Of a stretch of DNA of 58,756 nt, positions 1 to 8,527 are shown piece by piece. This DNA is from CTSoil-075 sp964292325. Its GTDB lineage: Bacteria > Bacillota > Negativicutes > DSM-13327. The notes under the pieces were generated by a model. The model saw only the letters and a program-made list of their open reading frames with translations. It had not been told where the DNA came from and did no database searches. The stretch covers positions 1 to 58,756 of the forward strand of contig CAXYVG010000009.1 of assembly GCA_964292325.1 (NCBI GenBank). Direction: 5' to 3'. The stretch's first letter is position 1. The number at the start of each line of letters is the position of its first letter. The translations under genes and the position numbers were made by a program.

Positions 1-1167
1 CATACTGGAGATTGGCATATTGGAAAAATCGTCAATCAACGACATATGACCTCGGATCAAGAATATGTATTAGAAGATGTCATTAAGATCATAGAATCGG
101 AAAAACCAGATGTACTGGTTGTGGCTGGCGACATATATGATAGAGCAGTACCACCTGTAGAAGCAGTAGAATTACTAGATAGAGTATTAAGCAAAATTCT
201 TTTAAAGCTACAAATTCCTGTGATCATGATTGCCGGTAATCATGACAGCCCTGATCGCATTGGTTTTGGTAGTCAAATGCTACGAGATAAAGGCCTATAT
301 ATTGCAGGACCTTTTCAAAAAAACATTCCTAAGGTGGTTTTAGCAGATGAGCATGGTCCAGTTCATTTTTATCTTATTCCCTATGCGTCGCCCGCTGTTG
401 TAAGAGAAGTATTAGGATGTAGTGAAGTGGTGGATCATGACACCGCGATGCAGGCGATTGTGGCTACGATTCGCGAAACGTGGAATCCAAAGGAACGAAA
501 TATCATTGTGACCCATGGTTTTGTTAGAGGGGTGAAAGAACTAGAACTGAGCGAATCAGAACGACCTCTGTCTGTTACGTTAGCAGTTGGAGGTACTGAT
601 TATGTAGATATAAAGCATTTTAAAGATTTTACCTATACTGCTCTTGGACATCTGCATGGCCCACAACAAGCGGGCAGTATGCGGGTGCGTTACGCAGGCT
701 CGCTACTAAAATATTCTTTTTCTGAAGCAAAGCAGCAAAAATCAGTTACCCTAGCCCACATCGGTAAAGATGGAGAACTGGCAGTAGAGTGCAAAACGCT
801 GCGACCACTAAGAGATATGCGGCAAATCAAGGGTAGCTTGAAAGATTTACTAGATCCAAGGGTGTATATGAATACCAATACAGAAGATTATTTACATGTT
901 ACTCTTATGGATGAGGGTGAGCTGATTGAGCCTATGGCAAAGCTACGGGCTGTTTATCCGAACGTATTATCACTTGATATGGAAGTAAAAGAACGGCAGG
1001 TGGGTGATAGTAAAACTTCAGCAGGACAAGGCTATAAACAAAAATCAAAGCTAACATTATTTGAAGACTTTTATAAAGATATGACGGGGCAAGAGTTTAC
1101 GGTAGAAAAGGCTAGTTTGGTAGCAAAAACAATTGACGCTTTAGAAGCGGAAGATAGGAGGGCGTAA
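1..1167 (+). CDS. sbcD: Exonuclease SbcD (Mre11-type nuclease subunit), 5' end cut by window
   Basis: This is the nuclease subunit of the SbcCD complex, which trims hairpins and protein-blocked DNA ends in the cytoplasm. The frame is open from base 1, and the first codons read HTGDWHIGK, the conserved metal-binding start of Mre11/SbcD proteins, so only a few N-terminal residues are missing. The first ATG at 46 is internal. Further phosphoesterase motifs follow: AGDIYDR, AGNHDSPDR, THGF and ALGHLHGP. The stop lies one base before the sbcC start, so the two genes form a tight operon. Seen: motifs and spacing. Known: SbcC and SbcD work as a heterodimer. Confidence 0.95.
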   Translation, partial: HTGDWHIGKIVNQRHMTSDQEYVLEDVIKIIESEKPDVLVVAGDIYDRAVPPVEAVELLDRVLSKILLKLQIPVIMIAGNHDSPDRIGFGSQMLRDKGLYIAGPFQKNIPKVVLADEHGPVHFYLIPYASPAVVREVLGCSEVVDHDTAMQAIVATIRETWNPKERNIIVTHGFVRGVKELELSESERPLSVTLAVGGTDYVDIKHFKDFTYTALGHLHGPQQAGSMRVRYAGSLLKYSFSEAKQQKSVTLAHIGKDGELAVECKTLRPLRDMRQIKGSLKDLLDPRVYMNTNTEDYLHVTLMDEGELIEPMAKLRAVYPNVLSLDMEVKERQVGDSKTSAGQGYKQKSKLTLFEDFYKDMTGQEFTVEKASLVAKTIDALEAEDRRA

Positions 1168-1168
1168 T

Positions 1169-4100
1169 ATGAGACCTCTACAACTTACCATTACGGCTTT
1201 TGGTCCATATGCGACTGAGCAGGTGATTGACTTTACGCAGCTTCAAGGGCGAAACTTATTTGTTATTACTGGCGATACAGGGGCGGGGAAAACGACCATT
1301 CTAGATGCCATCGCTTATTCTTTATATGGGAAAGCCAGTGGACGAGATCGAGATGGAGAAAATCTGCGCAGCCATTTTGCGAAGGCTGATTTGCTCACAT
1401 CGGTGGAGCTAGAGTTTGAATTAAAAGGAGAGCGTTATTGGGTAAAGCGTATTCCAAAACAACGCAAAAAACGCACTCGGGGAGAGGGCTATACCGATCA
1501 GAATGCGGAGGCTGAATTTAAAAATCTGGATGGGGAAAGTAAGCTAACTACTGGCGTCAAAGAAGTAAATGAAAAAATAGTAGAGCTTATGGGTCTTAGT
1601 TATGATCAATTTAAGCAAATTATCATGATTCCACAAGGTGAGTTTCGCGAATTATTGAATGCAGATAGTAAAGCTAGGCAAGATATCTTGCAAAAAATTT
1701 TTGGTACAGAGGGGCTCCGTCGCATACAGGATTCATTTGACTATAAGGCAAAAGCATTATCGCAAGAAATCAGCATTTTAGAAAATCAACGTAATGAGTG
1801 CATTCGTAGTTTGGACGGCAGCGATTTACCACTAGAAGCGATATTGGCAGTAGAAAATTATAATGTACCCCTTGTGCTTGAAGAAGCGCAAAAGGCAATT
1901 GAAATCGATGAAAATCTAGTAAATAGTTTGCAGATGCAGATCGATGAACAGGAAAAAGCAGTAGCTGCTAAACAGCATGACATTTTTAAAGGCAAAGCCG
2001 ATAATCTAACAATCCGTGCACGAGATGAGGCGCAGCAGAAACAAATCGCATTACAAGCAGGTCAGACGCAAATTGATGAAAAAAAGAACCAACTTCAGCA
2101 GGGACGTAAAGCGTTAGGACTTGAAGGGGTAGAAGAATATCGCTGTAGCCGCGATGCCAATGTGAAAAAGAGAGAAATGGAGTTAGCTAAGGCCGAGCAA
2201 CAGGAAAACGATGCTAAAGTTGATGTAGATAGAAAGCAAACGAACTATCAGCTAGAAGTAGAAAAAGAGAGCAAGCGGAATGAACTCTTAACAGAGCAGG
2301 CAAGATTAAAGGGACTAGCTGGGAAAGTGACCGACTGGGATGAACGGCAGATTACAAATAGTGAATTGGAAAATCAATTGATCATTGTTAAGCGCAAACG
2401 CGATCACCATAAAATACAGCTAGAACAGATGCAAGAAGAAATCAAAGAGTGCCAAAGTACTCTTGATGCAGTAAGAGTTACGAAAATAGAATATGCACGT
2501 AAAGCGGTGCAACTGGAAAAAGTAAATACGATATATGAGAAAATGAAAATATGGCAAGAGCAAAGAACGCGACAAGTGACGTTACAACAAGCTATTTGTG
2601 AGCTAAAACAGCGACAAGTAGAAGAAGAGTTAACATATGAAAAGGCTAGGGCGGATTACGAAGAGGCGCAACACTTATTTCTTGCCGGACAAGCGAGTTT
2701 GTTGGCAGTCACTCTGCAGGCAGGTGATGCTTGCCCGGTTTGCGGTTCGCCTCATCATCCCAAGCTCGCTACTTCGCAGGGAAATGTTCCATCGGAAGCT
2801 CAACTAAAAAAGTTGATAAAAAGCGAGAAGGAAGCAAGAAAAGTATATGATGAAGTAAAAGACAATTATGAACGCGTAAGAGCCGATGAATATGCTCAAA
2901 ATCAGATAGTAGCAAGGCTGACTCAAGAACTAGGCGTAATGGTTGAAGAAGAATTATCTGCACTGAGTACTGAAAAATTAGCAGCCTATATGCTTAGCAC
3001 GTTAGCAAAGTACCAGCAACAGCAAGAACTGTTCATGGAAGAAATAAAGAAACTCACAGAACAAAATAAAGATGAAGAGCAATTAACGGTTACATTAGGT
3101 GAGAAAGTAGAAATGAGTAGTAAGCTTAGCTTAGAGCTTGCGAATATCGAAGAAGAGTACACAACACTTTTTGCCAAAGCACAAAGTAGTAGGGATGCAA
3201 TGAAAGTCCTAGAAGCAGAATTGCCAGAAGAGATACGTTCGCTAGGAAAACTAGCAGAGAAACTAGCGGATGTAGAAAAAGAGTTTGATGATCTAAAGCA
3301 AGCACTAGCGGTAGCGCAAGAACAATGCCGAGAGAGTCAACTCCATTATGCTAGCATAGTGGCAGAGAAAAAAACGATTGCCAAAGCGTTACAAGAAGGA
3401 CAAGCGGAACTACAAATTGCAGAGGACCGTTTTAGGGAGGCGTTGGCTGATGCCGGTTTTGAAGGGGAAACAGACTATGATACAGCCAAGTTGACGGAAA
3501 GTAAGATTACTAGTCTGGAAAAAGAAATTAATATATATCAAGAAGAACTTCGATCGGCGACGGACCATTATGCGAAATGTCAGCAAGCGGTTGAGGGACT
3601 TGTTCCAGTCGATGTGATAGCGCTTGAGTCTGAACACCTTAAGCTCCAGATGACAAAGACTCAGCGGATTGATCAGCGTACTGTGATTGTAGCAAGAAAA
3701 ACTCATAACCAAACGATGCTACAAAATATTAGTAGTATTGTAGAAAAATTAGAATGCAAAGAAGAAGAACACCAAGTAATAGGGCATTTGGCAAGAGTTG
3801 CGCGAGGCGATAATGAACAAAAAGTCAGTTTTGAACGTTATGTATTAGCTGCTTTTTTTAATGATATCATTGACGCTGCCAATGCTCGTCTGAAAAAAAT
3901 GACAGGTGGACGATATCAGATGAGTCGGATCACGCAAAAAGGCAAAGGCGGCGGACAAAGTGGACTCGAGATTGAAGTGTTTGATTATTATACGGGTCAA
4001 TCTAGGCATGTGAAGACGTTATCTGGTGGGGAAAGCTTCAAAGCATCTCTTGCCCTTGCTCTAGGCCTTGCTGAAGTGGTTCAGTCGTATGCAGGAGGCA

Positions 4101-4312
4101 TTAGCTTAGAGACAATGTTTGTTGATGAGGGGTTTGGTACTCTTGATCCAGAATCGCTAGATACCGCCATTGGTTGTCTTATTGAGCTGCAACATTCAGG
4201 AAGATTGGTGGGGATTATATCTCATGTACCAGAACTGAAAAGCAGTATTGATGCACGACTTGAAATTGAGGCGTGTAAAGATGGAAGTCAGGCACGGTTT
4301 TGTATACAATAG
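1169..4312 (+). CDS. sbcC: Exonuclease SbcC (Rad50-type SMC-like ATPase)
   Basis: This is the ATPase partner of SbcD: it clamps DNA and gates the nuclease. It has 1047 residues, normal for the family. The Walker A (GDTGAGKTT) lies near residue 37. A long coiled coil full of Glu, Lys and Gln runs from about 180 to 860 and is broken by the zinc hook CPVCG near residue 521. The signature LSGGESFKASLA is near 950 and the Walker B (MFVDEGFGTLD) follows close to the C-terminus. Every part of an intact SbcC is present. It starts one base after sbcD. Confidence 0.96.
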   Translation: MRPLQLTITAFGPYATEQVIDFTQLQGRNLFVITGDTGAGKTTILDAIAYSLYGKASGRDRDGENLRSHFAKADLLTSVELEFELKGERYWVKRIPKQRKKRTRGEGYTDQNAEAEFKNLDGESKLTTGVKEVNEKIVELMGLSYDQFKQIIMIPQGEFRELLNADSKARQDILQKIFGTEGLRRIQDSFDYKAKALSQEISILENQRNECIRSLDGSDLPLEAILAVENYNVPLVLEEAQKAIEIDENLVNSLQMQIDEQEKAVAAKQHDIFKGKADNLTIRARDEAQQKQIALQAGQTQIDEKKNQLQQGRKALGLEGVEEYRCSRDANVKKREMELAKAEQQENDAKVDVDRKQTNYQLEVEKESKRNELLTEQARLKGLAGKVTDWDERQITNSELENQLIIVKRKRDHHKIQLEQMQEEIKECQSTLDAVRVTKIEYARKAVQLEKVNTIYEKMKIWQEQRTRQVTLQQAICELKQRQVEEELTYEKARADYEEAQHLFLAGQASLLAVTLQAGDACPVCGSPHHPKLATSQGNVPSEAQLKKLIKSEKEARKVYDEVKDNYERVRADEYAQNQIVARLTQELGVMVEEELSALSTEKLAAYMLSTLAKYQQQQELFMEEIKKLTEQNKDEEQLTVTLGEKVEMSSKLSLELANIEEEYTTLFAKAQSSRDAMKVLEAELPEEIRSLGKLAEKLADVEKEFDDLKQALAVAQEQCRESQLHYASIVAEKKTIAKALQEGQAELQIAEDRFREALADAGFEGETDYDTAKLTESKITSLEKEINIYQEELRSATDHYAKCQQAVEGLVPVDVIALESEHLKLQMTKTQRIDQRTVIVARKTHNQTMLQNISSIVEKLECKEEEHQVIGHLARVARGDNEQKVSFERYVLAAFFNDIIDAANARLKKMTGGRYQMSRITQKGKGGGQSGLEIEVFDYYTGQSRHVKTLSGGESFKASLALALGLAEVVQSYAGGISLETMFVDEGFGTLDPESLDTAIGCLIELQHSGRLVGIISHVPELKSSIDARLEIEACKDGSQARFCIQ

Positions 4313-4434
4313 CATTGCCCGGGATGCAAAGAGTGTCCGAATTGGTTTACCTTTATATTTTAATTGTTGTAATATATTAATTTTAACATCATATATTACG
4401 ATATATATAGAAAGAGCCAAGGAGGGCGATGCAA

Positions 4435-4581
4435 ATGATAACCAAGGTAACAAGTGTATATCCCGTGAATTCTATACAAAGATCGGATGATCGCCAGACT
4501 AAGGAAGAACTCAAAAAGAAAGAGCAAGGTCGGTTTAAAAAAGTATTAGCAAAAATACTTGAAGATAAAAGAAATGAGTAA
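4435..4581 (+). CDS. Small charged protein of 48 residues, function unknown
   Basis: A short gene with a good ribosome binding site (AAGGAGGG about ten bases before ATG 4435; an in-frame ATG at 4429 is the alternative). The product begins MITKVTSVYPVN and its C-terminal half is very rich in Lys, Glu and Arg, probably one helix. It has no signal peptide or membrane segment. It lies between sbcC and the PBP gene and ends exactly at a strong terminator, which supports it as a real unit. I do not recognise a family. Confidence 0.55.
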   Translation: MITKVTSVYPVNSIQRSDDRQTKEELKKKEQGRFKKVLAKILEDKRNE

Positions 4582-4613
4582 GAAATAGAGCATATAGGCT
4601 CTATTTCTTTTTG
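4581..4613 (+). terminator. Rho-independent terminator after the 48-residue gene
   Basis: Perfect 11-base arms AGAAATAGAGC and GCTCTATTTCT with a six-base loop, followed by a run of T. It overlaps the stop codon of the small gene and closes the sbcDC unit. Confidence 0.85.
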
Positions 4614-4760
4614 CGTAAATCATGGAGGTTCTACTCTTTTGGCAGGGAAACAATACAAGCAGAACGAATATTAGCTTTTTAGAGTATATATATAACATTC
4701 AGAAAATGACAGATATAGTGATATCTATATATTGTGAAATTCGGGAAGGGTTGATAATAA

Positions 4761-6725
4761 ATGGCGAAAAAAGTAATGATGAAAATAGAGAGACGTATTG
4801 CCTTATTTCTTAGCATATTATTATTATTGATTGTTGTATTAGGTGTACGTATTGCGTGGGTACAGTTTGTTGATGGTAAACGTATGACGGATAAAACTGA
4901 GATCCAATTAAGAGAAAATAAGACGCTGCACTCACCGCGGGGGACTATTTTTGATAGAAATGGGCGAGAACTTGCTGTCAGTGGTATGACGAAATCATTG
5001 TATGCAAATCCATCTGAAATTAAAGAACCCGATCAAATCGCTGGGGTATTGGCAAGCTTATTAGAAATGAAGCCAGAAGATATAAAAGAAAAGTTAGTGC
5101 TTGGTGGGCAGTTTATCTGGATTAAGCGTATGATCGAGCCGAATGTGGCTCAAAATATACAGGCAGTGATAAAAGAGTATGATATGAAAGGGCTTGCTTT
5201 CCTAGAGGAAAGTAAACGTTATTATCCCAATGATACACTAGCAGCGCAGGTCTTAGGTTTTGTTGGCACCGATGATATTGGTCTGGATGGTTTGGAAATG
5301 ACTCTCGATAAAAAGATTAAAGGTACGTTATTTGAACAAAATATTGATACTGATAGTCATGGGATACCAATTTTTAAATCCATTTTTACCTTTGTGCCCC
5401 CAAAACAAGGAAAACATATCTATACAACATTAGATACGAACATTCAGTTTATTGTAGAACAAAATTTGGATAAGGCGGTAGCAAGCACTGGCGCTCGCGC
5501 TGCTACTGTTATTGTGATGAACCCTCATACTGGCGAAATTTTGGCAATGGCCAATCGACCAACCTATAATCCAAATCAATTTTATAAATATAGTGGCAAT
5601 GAATGGAAAAATAGAGCAGTTGCTTATAATTATGAACCAGGCTCCACTTTTAAAACCATTGTGGCAGCAGCTGCACTGCAAGAAGGAAAAGTATATCCTG
5701 AAGAGAGAATTTTTGATCACGGATATGTAGAAGTCTCTGGTCGTCGGATTCAAAACTGGAATGGTGAAAGCTATGGCAATATTTCATTTCTAGATATTCT
5801 AAAATATTCGATTAATACCGGGTTTGTACAAGTTGGTATGCGATTAGGGGCCAATAAATTGACGGAGTATGCTCGGTCTTTTGGCTTTGGATCGGCAACT
5901 GGAATTGAGTTACCTGGTGAGGAAGAAGGACTCCTGTTTGATCCGAAGGAGATGCGTGATTCTGATATAGCGACGATGTCAATTGGGCAAAGTATTGCTG
6001 TTACCCCATTGCAATTGGTGGCAGCTGTAGGGGCTATTGCGAATGATGGAGTATTGCTGAAACCTCATATTGTCAAGGAAATTCGCAATGCGGATGGTTC
6101 GATTGATAGTGTAGCCTCTACCCAGACGCTCAGGCAAGTTATTAGCCCTGAAACGGCACGGGTACTTGGCGATATGATGGAAAAAGAAGTATCAGAAGGT
6201 GGCGGTAATAAGGCTGCTGTAAAGGGATATCACTTTGGTGGTAAAACGGGTACCGCCGAGAAATTGAAAGAGGATGGTAGCGGTTATTCTGCGGGACGTT
6301 ATGTTGCTTCTTTTGTGGGGTTTGGACCGGTAGAGGATGCTCAGGTCGTTATTTTAGTTGTTCTTGATGACCCGCAAGGGATATATTATGGTGGCCAAAT
6401 TGCTGCACCTGTGGCTAGTGAGATTATGGCACAAATTATGCGTTATCTTAATATCCCTCCTCAAATCATGACTACAAATCTTATTCCTAAGGTACCTCAG
6501 CCGTCTACGACGCAACAAGCCAAACCAAGTGTGCAAGCGCCACTTGGGAAAGTTGTAGTGCCTAATGTTTTGGGTATGAATATGCGTGAGGCCGCAGAAA
6601 AACTAAATAAGCTAGGGTTAGCTATTGTGCCAACGGGTACGGGACTCGCGGTAAGGCAAAATATACCGGAGAATGCGATTGTTGAGCCAAATACTGAAAT
6701 TAGTGTGAATTTTGAAGTACGATAG
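4761..6725 (+). CDS. Class B penicillin-binding protein with PASTA domain (SpoVD/FtsI family)
   Basis: A DD-transpeptidase that cross-links peptidoglycan at the septum or in the spore cortex. One N-terminal transmembrane helix (residues about 12-32) anchors it. A dimerisation domain follows, then the transpeptidase with STFK (Ser near 295), SIN near 350 and KTGTAEK near 495. A single PASTA domain begins at VVPNVLGM in the last 65 residues, a layout typical of SpoVD-type proteins. The 654-residue length fits. It sits alone rather than in a mur/fts cluster, so a sporulation role is inferred, not shown; a second vegetative PBP2B-like protein is the alternative. Confidence 0.9.
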   Translation: MAKKVMMKIERRIALFLSILLLLIVVLGVRIAWVQFVDGKRMTDKTEIQLRENKTLHSPRGTIFDRNGRELAVSGMTKSLYANPSEIKEPDQIAGVLASLLEMKPEDIKEKLVLGGQFIWIKRMIEPNVAQNIQAVIKEYDMKGLAFLEESKRYYPNDTLAAQVLGFVGTDDIGLDGLEMTLDKKIKGTLFEQNIDTDSHGIPIFKSIFTFVPPKQGKHIYTTLDTNIQFIVEQNLDKAVASTGARAATVIVMNPHTGEILAMANRPTYNPNQFYKYSGNEWKNRAVAYNYEPGSTFKTIVAAAALQEGKVYPEERIFDHGYVEVSGRRIQNWNGESYGNISFLDILKYSINTGFVQVGMRLGANKLTEYARSFGFGSATGIELPGEEEGLLFDPKEMRDSDIATMSIGQSIAVTPLQLVAAVGAIANDGVLLKPHIVKEIRNADGSIDSVASTQTLRQVISPETARVLGDMMEKEVSEGGGNKAAVKGYHFGGKTGTAEKLKEDGSGYSAGRYVASFVGFGPVEDAQVVILVVLDDPQGIYYGGQIAAPVASEIMAQIMRYLNIPPQIMTTNLIPKVPQPSTTQQAKPSVQAPLGKVVVPNVLGMNMREAAEKLNKLGLAIVPTGTGLAVRQNIPENAIVEPNTEISVNFEVR

Positions 6726-6734
6726 CATGATATA

Positions 6735-6776
6735 AGAAAAAAATAAAGGGCGGCTATGGCCGCCCATGGTTTTCTT
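6735..6776. terminator. Bidirectional terminator between the PBP and SASP genes
   Basis: The stem GGGCGGC/GCCGCCC (6748-6765) is flanked by an A-rich run on the left and TTTTCTT on the right, so it can end transcripts from both convergent genes. Confidence 0.85.
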
Positions 6777-6777
6777 A

Positions 6778-7044
6778 TTAAGGTTGTTTGTTGGCATCAT
6801 ATTGAGCTGTTAGTGTGCCGGAAGAGCTACTAGTTGCACTAGTGCCACTCATACCAGATTCATACTGCTCAATCATTTTGCGAACCATGTGACCGCCGAC
6901 ACGTCCACAATCAGCGGAAGTCATGGTTGACCAACCTTGAGAACGTACTTGATCGGAAATTCCTAGTTCGTTGGCTACTTCTAATTTCATACGATCAAGA
7001 GCGTTTTCAGCACCTGGGTTGACAGGTTTGTTACTTCTGGCCAT
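6778..7044 (-). CDS. Alpha/beta-type small acid-soluble spore protein
   Basis: A spore-core DNA-binding protein that coats DNA and protects it from UV and heat. The 88-residue product has the family signature: an N-terminal helix with MKLEVANELG, then the DCGRVGGHMVRKMIE helix. The N-terminal region holds the GPR protease-type site (ELGI). I chose ATG 7044 (MARSNKP) over the upstream GTG because GGAGGT lies seven bases before it. It is monocistronic. The low-complexity Ser/Thr/Gly tail is normal. Its presence shows that the organism forms endospores. Confidence 0.95.
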   Translation of the reverse strand: MARSNKPVNPGAENALDRMKLEVANELGISDQVRSQGWSTMTSADCGRVGGHMVRKMIEQYESGMSGTSATSSSSGTLTAQYDANKQP

Positions 7045-7161
7045 AATAATCACCTCCTCATGTTGTTCTAATCATAGTATCAACGAAAAATCTTCTTGTT
7101 ATGCTGTGATTTATTATGTAAATAGTTCCAAAGATAGTGAAAAATATAGGTGATTAGTAAA

Positions 7162-7229
7162 ATTGCCATTATTACAGGAATTTATGTTCTAGTGACGAAG
7201 TATTATTATAATCGTACAATAATGGCAAT
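7162..7229 (+). promoter_or_regulatory. Perfect 12-base inverted repeat upstream of hypA
   Basis: ATTGCCATTATT (7162-7173) and AATAATGGCAAT (7218-7229) are perfect inverted copies 44 bases apart. The second arm ends just before the hypA ribosome binding site (GGGAGTGG). It could be two half-sites for a looping regulator or a leader stem that affects translation. No T run follows, so it is not a terminator. Confidence 0.5.
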
Positions 7230-7244
7230 GGGAGTGGAAAAAAG

Positions 7245-7586
7245 ATGCATGAAATGGCCATTGCTCAGGGGATACTGGATATTGTACTTAAAACGGCAGC
7301 CGAGCATAATGCAACAAAAGTGACCGGCATTAAGCTACTAATAGGAGAGATGACACGCGTCGAACCGGAATCTCTTACCTTTGGATTTGCAGCACTGTCA
7401 ATGGGATCGATTGCTGAAGGAGCTACAATTGAGATCAAGTCGATACCTCTGATTGGTCAGTGTAATCATTGTAATCAACAATTCACGGTTGAAAGGTATT
7501 GCTTCTTATGTCCTGAATGCAATTCAGCGAGTGTTTCGGTGATATCGGGGAGAGAGCTAGCTGTAGATTATCTGGAGGTGGAGTAA
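7245..7586 (+). CDS. hypA: Hydrogenase/urease nickel chaperone HypA
   Basis: A nickel metallochaperone that delivers nickel to [NiFe]-hydrogenase together with HypB. It has 113 residues, normal for HypA, and starts MHEMAIAQ, where His2 is the nickel ligand. The zinc site is two CxxC pairs: CNHC near residue 70 and CPEC near residue 90. It is followed directly by hypB with no gap, its usual partner. The hydrogenase genes themselves are not in the window. Confidence 0.95.
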   Translation: MHEMAIAQGILDIVLKTAAEHNATKVTGIKLLIGEMTRVEPESLTFGFAALSMGSIAEGATIEIKSIPLIGQCNHCNQQFTVERYCFLCPECNSASVSVISGRELAVDYLEVE

Positions 7587-8252
7587 ATGCAAATCAAAGT
7601 GATGACGAATATTTTAGATCAAAACGATCAAATTGCAAATGAAATAAATAAAAGGCTTTCCGAAAAGGGAATTTTTGTTGTCAATTTACTAGGATCGCCT
7701 GGCTGTGGTAAAACATCGTTATTGGAAAAAACGATTGTAGGGTTAAAAGACCAACTCTCAATGGCTGTAATTGAAGGCGATTTATTTACGGCGAAAGATG
7801 CAGAGCGGATTGAACGGCATGGTGTATCCGTTGTGCAAATCAATACCAGTGGTGGCTGTCATCTTGATGCTAACATGGTAAGTAGTGTACTGGATTGTCT
7901 CGATCTTGATCAGCTTGATTTGATTGTAATTGAAAACGTGGGGAACCTGGTATGCCCTGCAGAGTTTAATATTGGTGAAGATGTGAAAGTAACGGTACTT
8001 AGTATTACCGAAGGCGAAGATAAGCCTTTAAAATATCCTACGATTTTTAAACTGGCTAGTGTTGTTATTTTAAATAAAGTGGATTTATTACCATATACTA
8101 ATTTTGATATGCAGTCTGCGATAACAGATATTACGAATATTAATCCAGATACCGTATTAGTGCAGGCCTCATGCCAAACGGAGGCAGGGTTGTCTGAATG
8201 GTATACATGGCTCAAAGAGCAAGTGCGAATGAAAAAAATAAGGGGTATATAG
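7587..8252 (+). CDS. hypB: Hydrogenase nickel-incorporation GTPase HypB
   Basis: A GTPase that drives nickel transfer from HypA into the large hydrogenase subunit. Visible motifs are the P-loop GSPGCGKTSLL near residue 37, EGDLFTAKDAERI, the metal-site region SGGCHLDANM, IENVGNLVCP (switch region with conserved Cys) and NKVDLLPY (guanine specificity). It lacks a histidine-rich or CxxCGC N-terminal nickel store, so it is the short form. It begins immediately after the hypA stop behind GGAGGTGGAG. Confidence 0.95.
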   Translation: MQIKVMTNILDQNDQIANEINKRLSEKGIFVVNLLGSPGCGKTSLLEKTIVGLKDQLSMAVIEGDLFTAKDAERIERHGVSVVQINTSGGCHLDANMVSSVLDCLDLDQLDLIVIENVGNLVCPAEFNIGEDVKVTVLSITEGEDKPLKYPTIFKLASVVILNKVDLLPYTNFDMQSAITDITNINPDTVLVQASCQTEAGLSEWYTWLKEQVRMKKIRGI

Positions 8253-8254
8253 CG

Positions 8255-8440
8255 ATGTCTAAATTGCTAGAACAGGAAGAACAGATTGAACGTATGCGGT
8301 CTCAGCTTCATCAATTGGTCATAGCCAAATCTTGTAATATGATTGATCACGAAGTCAGTGAGTTGAGCAAAAAACTGGATACTTTAATTGTGAAATATCA
8401 AAAAACACAAGCGCAAGAGAAAGTAGCGCTTAGTCGTTAG
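8255..8440 (+). CDS. Spo0E-like aspartyl-phosphate phosphatase
   Basis: A two-helix protein of 61 residues. Family members dephosphorylate Spo0A~P and delay sporulation. The second helix reads HEVSELSKKLDTLIVKY, close to the Spo0E signature (S-x-x-LD-x-LI-x-x-Y). I start it at ATG 8255, behind AAGGGGT and two bases after hypB, rather than at the earlier in-frame start inside hypB. It is cotranscribed with hypAB, an unusual place for a sporulation gene. Function is inferred from the family. Confidence 0.8.
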   Translation: MSKLLEQEEQIERMRSQLHQLVIAKSCNMIDHEVSELSKKLDTLIVKYQKTQAQEKVALSR

Positions 8441-8446
8441 TCATGT

Positions 8447-8503
8447 AAAAAATAGCCATACAAGAGGAACTGCTAAAAAGGTCCTCTTATAGGGCTATTT
8501 TTT
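8447..8503 (+). terminator. Long nested hairpin terminator before alr
   Basis: The outer arms AAAAAATAGCC and GGCTATTTTTT (8447-8457, 8493-8503) enclose a second stem AAGAGGA/TCCTCTT. It ends the hypA-hypB-spo0E unit. The alr ribosome binding site follows at once, so read-through could also feed alr. Confidence 0.8.
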
Positions 8504-8527
8504 CGGAGGTAAATGGAGGGACTTTGT

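Noticed and set aside
8513..8527. Alanine racemase start at ATG 8513
   Set aside because: Its Shine-Dalgarno is only two bases away, whereas ATG 8528 has ideal spacing and begins the conserved sequence.
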